From CAYINU01 sp964364855 (GTDB lineage: Bacteria > Margulisbacteria > Marinamargulisbacteria > CAYINU01): DNA of 8,057 nt. Of the stretch, positions 1 through 6,011 are shown piece after piece (within the stretch, counting starts at the first letter, position 1; each line of letters opens with the position of its first letter). The notes beneath the pieces were generated by a model that saw nothing but the letters and a program-made list of their open reading frames with translations, ran no database searches and was not told the origin of the DNA. Location: assembly GCA_964364855.1 (NCBI GenBank), contig CAYINU010000077.1:1-8057 (forward strand), given 5' to 3'. The position numbers were made by a program, and so were the translations under genes.

Positions 1-41
1 ATGGCGTCGGAAATAATCGCAGAAACGTCTTCAATATTCAT
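1..41 (-). CDS. fliQ: Probable FliQ, N-terminal fragment (runs off left edge)
   Basis: An ATG at 41-39 opens a reading frame that continues past the left edge and gives MNIEDVSAIISDA. A strong ribosome binding site, AAAGGAG, overlaps the TAA stop of the preceding gene and sits a suitable distance upstream, so translation is probably coupled to that gene. The start resembles the first helix of FliQ, a small two-helix inner-membrane protein of the flagellar type III export gate. FliQ normally follows FliP, and here only one gene separates them. The identification rests mainly on gene order, because only 13 residues are visible. Another flagellar gene is possible. Confidence 0.6.
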   Translation of the reverse strand, partial: MNIEDVSAIISDA

Positions 42-54
42 CTGTTACACTCCT

Positions 55-1011
55 TTACGAAAACGGGCTATTTCGCAACACCAAGTTGATGGGATAGTGA
101 GATCCCGCCGTAGGGATGAGCTCGATGTTTAACGGGGTAGCCTTTTGATAAGGCGCTAATACCGTCTCATAAATTTGCTGGGCCTCCGACTCGCCCGAGC
201 AGCCCAAGAGGGACGACTCCACCAGCCGGTCATTGATTTTCACGGTGGCACGCGTAGGACCACCGATAGCCGAGACATACAGCGTCAGTTTTTTGTAAAC
301 CGGATCCGGATTGGCCAGTCCAATTTGGTAACGGTAGAACACCCCATAGTTTCCCTTGAGTTCCTTGGCGCGCAACGTGTCCCACAAATAGGGTTGATGA
401 CCGACCGGCATTTCAATCAGGGTTTGCTCCGGCGAAACAGTGAGGGATTGCTGGATAACGGGGTTGGCGATCTGAATGGTTTCAAAAGTCGGATACTGGC
501 CATTCCATGCAAAATTCAAGGGCCAGGCAGGGTCTGCAACCCGCATGCTGAGCTGTAGACCAGTCCCCTTTAATGAAATCATACCGACACTCACCTTGTC
601 GGTGACCAATGCCTGGTAGGTGACAATGTAAGTCCCACGGGGAGGAATGCGAACGGATCGCCACTGATTCTTTTGTAATAAAGACATGAAATCCACCATG
701 GCCCTGTGGCCGGCAAATATACCGTCGGCAGAAGGTCCTGCTTCACTTTTTAAAACGTCCAGGTGTTTCGACTCTGCAGACGGATTGGTGACTGTGACCT
801 CAATACGCAGCGGATATTGGGTCCCATTGGTGTGATAGTACAATAGCTGGGCAGACGACGAGATGGGTAGATCTGTGAGCACGGGACCGGGTACCACTAC
901 CTTTTCAGGATAGTTGCTCACGACCAAGACATCGGGAACAAAGTCGGCTGCGGTAGCAGCAGTCCCCAAATACGCGACCACAACGGCTGCCAGTAAGACC
1001 CGAATGCGCAT
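55..1011 (-). CDS. Uncharacterised exported protein between fliP and fliQ
   Basis: I do not recognise this family. The ATG at 1011 (318 residues) is preferred over a GTG at 1017, because AGAGG at 1022-1018 is well spaced for the ATG but almost touches the GTG. Residues 1-21 form a clear Sec signal peptide: RIR, then a hydrophobic run, then cleavage near ATA-AD. The mature part shows no membrane segment. It is rich in alternating beta-like stretches (for example around 66-77, 117-134, 225-247 and 295-313) with NPSAE and NPDP turns. This suggests two beta-sandwich domains, each with a 'tvtNPs' or 'glaNPdP' type strand-turn. One cysteine (C271) is present. The gene starts 9 bp after fliP and ends 13 bp before probable fliQ, so it is firmly in the operon. 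A periplasmic role near the export gate or basal body is inference. FliP and FliQ are usually direct neighbours, which makes this insertion unusual. Confidence 0.85.
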   Translation of the reverse strand: MRIRVLLAAVVVAYLGTAATAADFVPDVLVVSNYPEKVVVPGPVLTDLPISSSAQLLYYHTNGTQYPLRIEVTVTNPSAESKHLDVLKSEAGPSADGIFAGHRAMVDFMSLLQKNQWRSVRIPPRGTYIVTYQALVTDKVSVGMISLKGTGLQLSMRVADPAWPLNFAWNGQYPTFETIQIANPVIQQSLTVSPEQTLIEMPVGHQPYLWDTLRAKELKGNYGVFYRYQIGLANPDPVYKKLTLYVSAIGGPTRATVKINDRLVESSLLGCSGESEAQQIYETVLAPYQKATPLNIELIPTAGSHYPINLVLRNSPFS

Positions 1012-1020
1012 GGCCACCCT

Positions 1021-1878
1021 CTACTTTTGATAGCTCACAAGGATTCCGCGGACGATGAGGTTCCATCCGTCGGCCAAGACGAAAAGCAAAATCTTAAAGG
1101 GCATCGATACCAAGACCGGTGACAACATAAACATCCCCAACGACAGCAAAATATTCGACACGATCAAATCGATAACCACCATTGGCACGTAAATCAAAAA
1201 GCCAATTTGGAAGGCGGTTTTGAGCTCGGAAATCAGAAAGGACGGAATCACAACCCAGATGGGGATCTGCTCCATAGTAGGCTTTTGGATTTTGAGTCCG
1301 GAAAATTCCATAAACAACGCCAAATCGGCCTCGCGGGTATACTTGAGCATAAAATTCTTGACCGGAGCAACACCGTTATTGATGGCTTGCTCTTGGGTAA
1401 TTTCATTTTTTTGATAGGGCACAATGGCGCCAGAATAGACCTGCTGCCACGTAGGCGACATGATAAAAACCGTCATAAACAGGGCCAGGGAAATCAATAC
1501 TGGATTCGGCGGGCTGGTTTGCGTACCCATAGCACCCCGAATAAATCCCAACACAATAATCGTGCGGACAAACGACGTCGTAGAAATGAGAAAAAACGGC
1601 AACAGGCTGATCGAGGCAACAGAAATCAGCAGGCCCACCGTGGAGCTGAATTGAACGGGCTGTGTAAAAGAGTCCAGATTCACCGCGATGGCCGGGTCGG
1701 CGGCAAAGGCGGGGGCGGTGAAAAGCAGACATATAGCCAAGGTCACCCCCGCGAAGGCGGGGGTCCATTTCCGGATCAACTCCTGGATCCCCGCCTTCGC
1801 GGGGATGACAGTACCCTGCTGGAGCTGCACAGCAGCGACCGCGAAGCGTAATCTAAAGTTCTTTAACCAGTTCAACAT
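1021..1878 (-). CDS. fliP: FliP, flagellar type III export gate protein, with in-frame palindromic repeat
   Basis: FliP is the core subunit of the flagellar export gate (FliPQR) in the inner membrane. The 285-residue product from ATG 1878 carries FliP landmarks: SFVRTIIVLGFIRGAMGTQ (102-120), PPNPVLISLALFMTVFIMSP (123-142), TREADLALFM (181-190), SELKTAFQIGFLIYVPMVVIDLIV (217-240) and SMPFKILLFVLADGWNLIV (258-276). Four hydrophobic segments follow a signal sequence ending TAPAFA-AD (54-61). The ATG at 1878 has GGGGA 6 bases upstream. A GTG at 1893 would add five residues. The start overlaps fliO by 26 bp. Residues 24-46 are encoded by a palindromic repeat and are not FliP-derived. Removing about residues 18-46 leaves a continuous ordinary signal peptide. 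An internal TTG at codon 34 (1779-1777) could also start translation and would give a compact signal peptide with an I-R-K n-region. The rest of the protein looks intact and functional. Confidence 0.96.
   Translation of the reverse strand: MLNWLKNFRLRFAVAAVQLQQGTVIPAKAGIQELIRKWTPAFAGVTLAICLLFTAPAFAADPAIAVNLDSFTQPVQFSSTVGLLISVASISLLPFFLISTTSFVRTIIVLGFIRGAMGTQTSPPNPVLISLALFMTVFIMSPTWQQVYSGAIVPYQKNEITQEQAINNGVAPVKNFMLKYTREADLALFMEFSGLKIQKPTMEQIPIWVVIPSFLISELKTAFQIGFLIYVPMVVIDLIVSNILLSLGMFMLSPVLVSMPFKILLFVLADGWNLIVRGILVSYQK
1742..1809. repeat. Palindromic MITE/REP-like element inserted in fliP
   Basis: Two 26-base arms (1742-1767 and 1784-1809) are inverted copies of each other at 24 of 26 positions, separated by a 16-base loop (1768-1783). 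Each arm is also a small hairpin by itself: a CCCCGC/GCGGGG stem around GAAG or its complement CTTC. The translations 'VIPAKAGIQ' and 'WTPAFAGVT' are the familiar products of a dispersed palindromic repeat found in many bacterial genomes, usually between genes. Here it is read in frame and adds 23 codons (nt 1741-1809) to fliP. Because of the symmetry both strands read through it openly. A 6 bp CTGCTG/CAGCAG inverted pair at 1816-1821 and 1830-1835 lies next to it and may belong to the same insertion. No target duplication was recognised, and no second copy occurs in the window. Confidence 0.9.
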
Positions 1879-2089
1879 GTTTTGTCCCCACACTCATCAA
1901 CAGTGTTTTGCCACGCACATCTACAATCACCAGGGAGGCTTGGGCATCGATGGGCAAACGGTCGATGATTTTCATTTCTTCGGAAAAGCGTCGTCCTTTG
2001 TAGCGTTTTAAGGTCTGGGTCGCAATCAGCAAAACGCCCAAAAAGATCAAAAGCGTTATGATGAGCTGAAGATAATATCCGCTCGTCAT
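1853..2089 (-). CDS. fliO: FliO-like flagellar export gate assembly protein (minimal form)
   Basis: FliO is a bitopic inner-membrane protein that helps the FliP ring assemble. This 78-residue product has one hydrophobic membrane segment (about 6-25), a basic stop-transfer patch (KRYKGRR, 28-34) and a compact cytoplasmic domain. The part MKIIDRLPIDAQASLVIVDVRGK followed by TLLMSVGTKHVELVKEL matches the FliO core, which reads roughly 'l..r.pLd.k.sL.lV.v.gk.lLlGv…v.ll.el'. It is shorter than the better known FliO proteins and has no periplasmic domain or signal peptide. Its ATG overlaps the fliN stop as ATGA (2086-2089) without a strong binding site of its own, so translational coupling is likely. 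It overlaps the start of fliP by 26 bp. Position between fliN and fliP is the classical place for fliO. Confidence 0.9.
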   Translation of the reverse strand: MTSGYYLQLIITLLIFLGVLLIATQTLKRYKGRRFSEEMKIIDRLPIDAQASLVIVDVRGKTLLMSVGTKHVELVKEL

Positions 2090-2502
2090 ACCCGCGCTTT
2101 GGCCACCATGTGGGTTAAGCGCAGTCCGTACCGGTTATCCACGGCAACCACTTCTCCTTGGCCAATCGTTTGACCATTCACAACCAGATCCAAGGGTTCG
2201 CCCACCAGTCTGTCCAAATCAATAACCGATCCTTCGGCCAGACCATATATGTCATTTAGAGAGACCTTGGCCCGACCAAGCTCAACCGACACCTCGATGG
2301 GGATATTTTTAAGTAAATCCGGCACAACGGACTGGCCTGTCGGTTCGTTTTGCAAAATAGGGAATTCGATATGGGACACTGCTTGCTCTCCTTCTGGTTC
2401 TACTTCGGAGCCGCTCGATACTTCGGAACCTGAAAATGCATTTTCCATGATGGGATCGACACCGCTCAATGGGTCTTCAAACATCTTCTTTTTCTTAGTC
2501 AT
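2086..2502 (-). CDS. fliN: FliN, flagellar motor switch/C-ring protein
   Basis: FliN forms the lower part of the C-ring, binds export apparatus cargo complexes through FliH and takes part in rotation switching. Of the 138 residues, 63-135 form one SpoA (surface presentation of antigens) domain with the typical run IPIEVSVELGRAKVSL (67-82), GSVIDLDRLVGEPLDLVVNG (91-110) and GEVVAVDNRYGLRLT (116-130). The first 60 residues are a variable, lysine-starting (KKKK, 3-6), then acidic and serine-rich linker, as in many FliN proteins of this length. The ATG at 2502 overlaps the end of the ParA gene by 8 bp and is preceded by AGAGGTG. The stop overlaps the fliO start by 4 bp. Identification is strong. 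Only a fused FliY-type extension could have changed the name, and none is present. Confidence 0.96.
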   Translation of the reverse strand: MTKKKKMFEDPLSGVDPIMENAFSGSEVSSGSEVEPEGEQAVSHIEFPILQNEPTGQSVVPDLLKNIPIEVSVELGRAKVSLNDIYGLAEGSVIDLDRLVGEPLDLVVNGQTIGQGEVVAVDNRYGLRLTHMVAKARV

Positions 2503-3235
2503 GCAACACCTCTTCGCTTAATTTTTGAAAATCGCTCGCACCATTTGACTCGGGATCATATTCAAAGACCGTTTGACGATAGCCAGGTGATTCGGAAAGT
2601 GAAATACAGGATCGAATGCCATAAGAGACGCGGTTGGGAAATGTGCGGGTCAGGCTTTCCAACACAACCTTGGTTTTGTTGTAGCGTTGGTCGACAAAAG
2701 TCGGCACCACCCGGGTAATCTTGACCTGGTGGCCGAAAAGTTTACCTACCAGCTGAAGATTGTGTACCAGTTGCCGAACACCAGACAACGAGGCATATTC
2801 CATCGAGACAGGGACAAGAATTTCTTCGGAAAACAAAATGGCGTTTTGGTTGAGCAAATTAAAGGAGGGAGCACAGTCCACCAGCACAAAATCATAGCCT
2901 TCGACGGCCCCAAAATAGGCCGATAAGAACCGTTCCCGCTGATCCAGCTTGGCCAATGAAATTTCAGCCGCAAACAACCGTTCGTTAGAGGGAACAACAT
3001 CTAGCAATGGACGCGCGTTCACCACGACATCTTCGAAGGCCAGTTGGCCACTGAGAATGTCGTACAAACTGTGCTGGAACGACACCCCCATGTAATTGGC
3101 CACGGAGCCTTGGGGGTCTGTGTCAATAACCAGGACTTTTTTCCCGAGTCGGGACAGGCCGTGGGCCAGGTTGATAACGGTACTGGTCTTACCCGTACCT
3201 CCCTTGTAGTTCATGATCGCAATACGTCGGGTCAT
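2495..3235 (-). CDS. ParA/Soj-family partition-type ATPase
   Basis: This 246-residue protein is a ParA/MinD superfamily P-loop ATPase. It has the deviant Walker A KGGTGKTS (11-18) with signature lysine K11, the Walker A' VIDTDPQG (36-43) and the Walker B FVLVDCAPS (116-124). The C-terminal run ISLSESPGYRQTVFEYDPES (211-230) followed by GASDFQKLSEEVL matches the Soj/ParA end more than FlhG or MinD. There is no DNA-binding N-terminal extension, no FlhG-type N-terminal FlhF-activating motif and no MinD-like terminal amphipathic helix. Such ATPases dimerise on ATP and position DNA, chemoreceptor arrays or other cargo. No ParB gene is visible. The ATG at 3235 overlaps the fliM stop (ATGA) and has GGAAG upstream, so it is preferred over an upstream start at 3256. 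Lying between fliM and fliN, it probably serves flagellar placement or number. That role is inference. Confidence 0.93.
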   Translation of the reverse strand: MTRRIAIMNYKGGTGKTSTVINLAHGLSRLGKKVLVIDTDPQGSVANYMGVSFQHSLYDILSGQLAFEDVVVNARPLLDVVPSNERLFAAEISLAKLDQRERFLSAYFGAVEGYDFVLVDCAPSFNLLNQNAILFSEEILVPVSMEYASLSGVRQLVHNLQLVGKLFGHQVKITRVVPTFVDQRYNKTKVVLESLTRTFPNRVSYGIRSCISLSESPGYRQTVFEYDPESNGASDFQKLSEEVLHD

Positions 3236-4476
3236 TTTTCTTCCAAGTCGTCCCACGAAAAGTCGTCATTATCCAAATCATCCATCGCTGATAAATCCGA
3301 AAATTCATCGCGCACAGGTTCTGCGACAGGTGCGGCAAGCGGAGCAGAGTCATTGTCAAAAACATCAAATGATTCGGCAAAACTTTGTTTTTCAGCGGGA
3401 TCGGCAGGCGATGCTAGCAAGTAGCTGGGACCTTCTTCGGTAAGCGCCGTCTGCTCTGGCGATGGCTGGGCATAAACCGGCGCGAATTCCGGAGCCTGAG
3501 TTGCCGTAATCGCTGTCGGGGCCGCCACGCTAGAGGCCTCCGGATGGATCACCTGGACAACCAGTTTCCGGCCGGAAACCCCGGGACGGCCTTTCAAAAT
3601 TTCTTTATCATTTAATGTCATGTAGATGGGGTCGGACACGCGCTGGTCCAGCAACACGATATCGCCTGTACGCAATTCGGTAACGTCGGCCATCGTCAAA
3701 GAGGCCGTGCCCAACCGAGCGGCCAAGGTAAAGCGGGTTTTGGCCAACGTAGCAGGAGCCAGATCAATCTTGCGGCTGACCTCAGGCGAAATGAAGGTAG
3801 ACAACATACGGCCAGCAGTACGGCTGGCATAGATCCATCGCAAAGAAACAGTCCGCGATTTGCCGATGGCCAACACAAATTGAATAACCACCACAGCATC
3901 GCTGCCGTTAATGGTAGGCAAGGGCTGAAAGTCGCCAGCATTGGAACGCAAGGAGAATTCCCCATTCCATTGGGTGGCATCAAAGGACGCGCGAAAAGTG
4001 GTCAGTACATCCGTCAGCGCCGTTTCGACAACGCCCAATTCCATGCGGGTAAATGCGGACTGGTCTTCCAGAGGACCCCGATTGCCCAGCAAGCGTTGCA
4101 AAATGGTCCGGGCCAGCTCCCAATCCAACAAAATACTGAATGTGGATCGGTTGTCCGAGACGTCTGTTTGCACAAGCGGTCGGTTTTCGGATTCGGATAT
4201 CTTCTCGTAGGGTAACTGGCGAACAGTCAGGCTATGCAGCTCAACCTTGGCACCCAAATTGCGGCTGAGAGTCGCCATCAATGGCTCGGAGAACACATAG
4301 TGAATATGATGAACGGCATCCAGTTGCTGACGCGAGAGCGCATCAAAGCCAGCATTCACATTGCCGATCTGGCCACTGTCTAGGTAGCGGTCTTCGCTGC
4401 GAAGCTTGGTCCAATCACCGAGGGCAGGCCGAAGACGTAGTGTATGTTCGTAGAAACGTGATTGTTTAGTGTCCAT
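3232..4476 (-). CDS. fliM: FliM, flagellar motor switch protein with acidic C-terminal extension
   Basis: FliM builds the upper C-ring, contacts FliG and normally receives CheY-P. The middle domain (about 50-230) contains the FliM pattern: IHYVFSEPLMATLSRNLGAK (58-77), LLDWELARTILQRLLG (116-131) with GNRG in place of the usual GGxG (131-134), TRMELGVVETAL (143-154) and VVVIQFVLAIG (195-205). A SpoA domain follows at about 240-312 (LAARLGTASLTMADV … GDIVLLDQ). Two oddities are visible. The N-terminus has no recognisable LSQxEIDALL CheY-binding motif. After the SpoA domain there are about 100 further residues, Pro/Ala-rich and then strongly acidic, ending DDLDNDDFSWDDLEEK. At 414 residues it is longer than the usual 320-340. 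The ATG at 4476 has GAGGT upstream and overlaps the previous gene by 11 bp. The stop overlaps parA as ATGA. Confidence 0.93.
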   Translation of the reverse strand: MDTKQSRFYEHTLRLRPALGDWTKLRSEDRYLDSGQIGNVNAGFDALSRQQLDAVHHIHYVFSEPLMATLSRNLGAKVELHSLTVRQLPYEKISESENRPLVQTDVSDNRSTFSILLDWELARTILQRLLGNRGPLEDQSAFTRMELGVVETALTDVLTTFRASFDATQWNGEFSLRSNAGDFQPLPTINGSDAVVVIQFVLAIGKSRTVSLRWIYASRTAGRMLSTFISPEVSRKIDLAPATLAKTRFTLAARLGTASLTMADVTELRTGDIVLLDQRVSDPIYMTLNDKEILKGRPGVSGRKLVVQVIHPEASSVAAPTAITATQAPEFAPVYAQPSPEQTALTEEGPSYLLASPADPAEKQSFAESFDVFDNDSAPLAAPVAEPVRDEFSDLSAMDDLDNDDFSWDDLEEK

Positions 4477-5293
4477 TGTACCTCACAAATCTTTCCTTAA
4501 GGAGCGTGCCGTCCCGCAGGACAATTGCCTGTAATGACGACAAATAATCCGGAACGCCGCGGGAAACACCCCCTTTTGCATCCGGCTTGACATAATATAT
4601 TTCAGAATCATCAAAATAGGCCACTATTTGTTTTTGAGTGTCGGACAAGGCTGGCGTTTGTTGCAAGGCGGGAGGTTGCATCGCCGTTTGAAGCCCGGAG
4701 CCCATTAAAAATTCAGATGATCCTTCGCCCGAGTCATCAGACCCACCTAATATCGGCCCCAGAGACTGCGACAACATCTGTTGCATATAAAGTTGGTATT
4801 GTAGGGCATTGGGCTGATTTATGCCATTCGTGCGGGAAGACGGGGTACCTGTCCCCGAAAACTCAAACATCACCTTCGCCTTATCCCCGTTATTGAGCAT
4901 CAAGAAATACTGGTCTTTTTCTTTGACGACACCGGTGACCTTTTGTTTGGAAAACCGTTCAGAACTCGAGCTCTGAAAAACGGGGACTTCTTTTCCCATA
5001 TATTCCCGCATCAGATAGGCCGGAATATTGAGTTTACCGGGCTGGGTCGCGCCGGCGTTTGGCGCAAATGGCGCCGGAAAGGCAGGATTTGAAAGATCGA
5101 ATTGACCCCCGGGGCCTGAGCTGCCAGGCATCAGGTTTTGTGCACCCTGCCCCTGCTGCAACATATACATTTGTTGGAGCTGCTGGTATTCGTTAATAAA
5201 GTTGGTGGCGCTATTCGGATCAGCGGCAGGAGAATAGGCAACAGTTACAGAGCTTAGAAGGGCCCAAACGGCCAGCCCTGTACCTTTACGCAT
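4466..5293 (-). CDS. Uncharacterised exported protein between fliK-like gene and fliM
   Basis: I do not recognise this family. The ATG at 5293 (275 residues) is chosen over a TTG at 5305 because GAGGAAT sits 6-7 bases before it. The ATG overlaps the upstream gene by 8 bp. Residues 1-25 look like a Sec signal peptide (MRKGTG, then a hydrophobic run, then cleavage near SPA-AD). The mature protein begins with a Gln/Met-rich, probably helical stretch (NEYQQLQQMYMLQQGQG, 34-50). A Gly/Pro-rich linker (56-87) follows, then a small beta-like domain (about 88-147, with GVVKEKDQYFLMLNNGDKAKVMF). A second Q/M-rich and Ser/Gly spacer (158-215) precedes a conserved-looking C-terminal module (218-273, AYFDDSEIYYVKP … VLRDGTLLKERFVRYNG). 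No transmembrane helix or cysteine is seen after the signal. In many flagellar operons flgD, flgE or fliL occupy this place. This protein resembles none of them, so a periplasmic or rod/hook accessory role is only a guess. Confidence 0.85.
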   Translation of the reverse strand: MRKGTGLAVWALLSSVTVAYSPAADPNSATNFINEYQQLQQMYMLQQGQGAQNLMPGSSGPGGQFDLSNPAFPAPFAPNAGATQPGKLNIPAYLMREYMGKEVPVFQSSSSERFSKQKVTGVVKEKDQYFLMLNNGDKAKVMFEFSGTGTPSSRTNGINQPNALQYQLYMQQMLSQSLGPILGGSDDSGEGSSEFLMGSGLQTAMQPPALQQTPALSDTQKQIVAYFDDSEIYYVKPDAKGGVSRGVPDYLSSLQAIVLRDGTLLKERFVRYNGH

Positions 5294-6011
5294 CAGATTC
5301 CTCAAGTGTAAATACGGAGCGGTTTTGCGGTTTTCGTCCGCCTTGATCCTGGCCTTGCCGAGAATCCGAGGGGTGGTCTTGTTGTTCTTTTTCTTCGAGC
5401 ACCAGCCGAATGCGGTCCTGAGGGAGACGCTCCGCCAGAAAAACAGCCAGCGCGTTCATATTTTGACCCAGCAAAGTCTGCAATTCACCGCTGGATGCCA
5501 AAATCACTTTGTAACCCTCGGCGTCTTTTCGGATATCGATTTGAAGCGGATCTGAAAACGCTTCGGTGACCTCAAACCGAAAGGTAGGTACAGGCTGGTT
5601 AGGTACGACCTGGGCTTTGGCAACCTGACGAATATTTTGCATCAGAATCGCCCCCAACCCGTGGATAAGGCCAGCGGGATTGGTTTGAATCCATTTGGCA
5701 ATGGCGTCCAACGCAGAAGCAGTAGGCCATTCCGAAGATCGGGATTTGGCATCCCGAGAATCGGGGTCAGATGTTCTTTCGGTCTTCTCCTGCACGCTAC
5801 CGGCAGACTGTTGTGGAGTGATGTTTTTATCGGTCTCGATTTCTTGAACCGACATACTCTCCGTGGTCACGCTCACCACTACTTTCTGCAAAACAGCTTG
5901 TGCCGTGCCAAATAATTGGTCAAACGGGAACTCGGGAATAGGACCTGGCCCTACCCCTGGCTTGGATTGGCCTTCTGTAAATGCCGGTGGCTGGGAATTT
6001 ACATTCATCAT
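5286..6011 (-). CDS. Short FliK-like (hook-length control) protein
   Basis: The 241-residue product has the layout of a reduced FliK. There is a Pro/Ser/Gln-rich, poorly ordered N-terminal part (1-100), and a helical stretch ALDAIAKWIQTNPAGLIHGLGAI (100-122). A domain at about 145-206 resembles the FliK C-terminal (Flg_hook) fold (FRFEVTEAFSDPLQIDIRKD … GELQTLLGQNMNALAVFLAERL), with the 'DPLqIdI' strand followed by the 'L...l..L...L' helix. A Q/G/D-rich tail (207-232) also recalls FliK. Known FliK proteins control hook length and switch export specificity through FlhB, and are usually 375-450 residues, so this is short. There is no signal peptide, as expected for a protein exported by the type III route. 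The ATG at 6011 (followed by a second ATG) overlaps the upstream stop as ATGA without its own strong binding site. The assignment rests on domain shape, composition and gene position. Confidence 0.65.
   Translation of the reverse strand: MMNVNSQPPAFTEGQSKPGVGPGPIPEFPFDQLFGTAQAVLQKVVVSVTTESMSVQEIETDKNITPQQSAGSVQEKTERTSDPDSRDAKSRSSEWPTASALDAIAKWIQTNPAGLIHGLGAILMQNIRQVAKAQVVPNQPVPTFRFEVTEAFSDPLQIDIRKDAEGYKVILASSGELQTLLGQNMNALAVFLAERLPQDRIRLVLEEKEQQDHPSDSRQGQDQGGRKPQNRSVFTLEESDA

Noticed and set aside
1742..1809. CRISPR array or transcription terminator at the repeat
   Set aside because: The arms are inverted, not direct, with only two copies and no spacers. The hairpins lie inside fliP and are not followed by a T run, so a terminator is unlikely.
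1207..1851. Long plus-strand open frame of 214 codons opposite fliP
   Set aside because: It is antisense to a clear fliP. Its translation is Arg/Asn/Gln-rich without domain pattern, and its 'PREGGGPF…DPRLRGDD' part is just the other reading of the palindromic repeat.
2495..3235. Naming the ATPase FlhG or MinD
   Set aside because: Walker motifs are shared by the whole superfamily. The C-terminal part fits Soj/ParA, and the terminal features of FlhG and MinD are missing.
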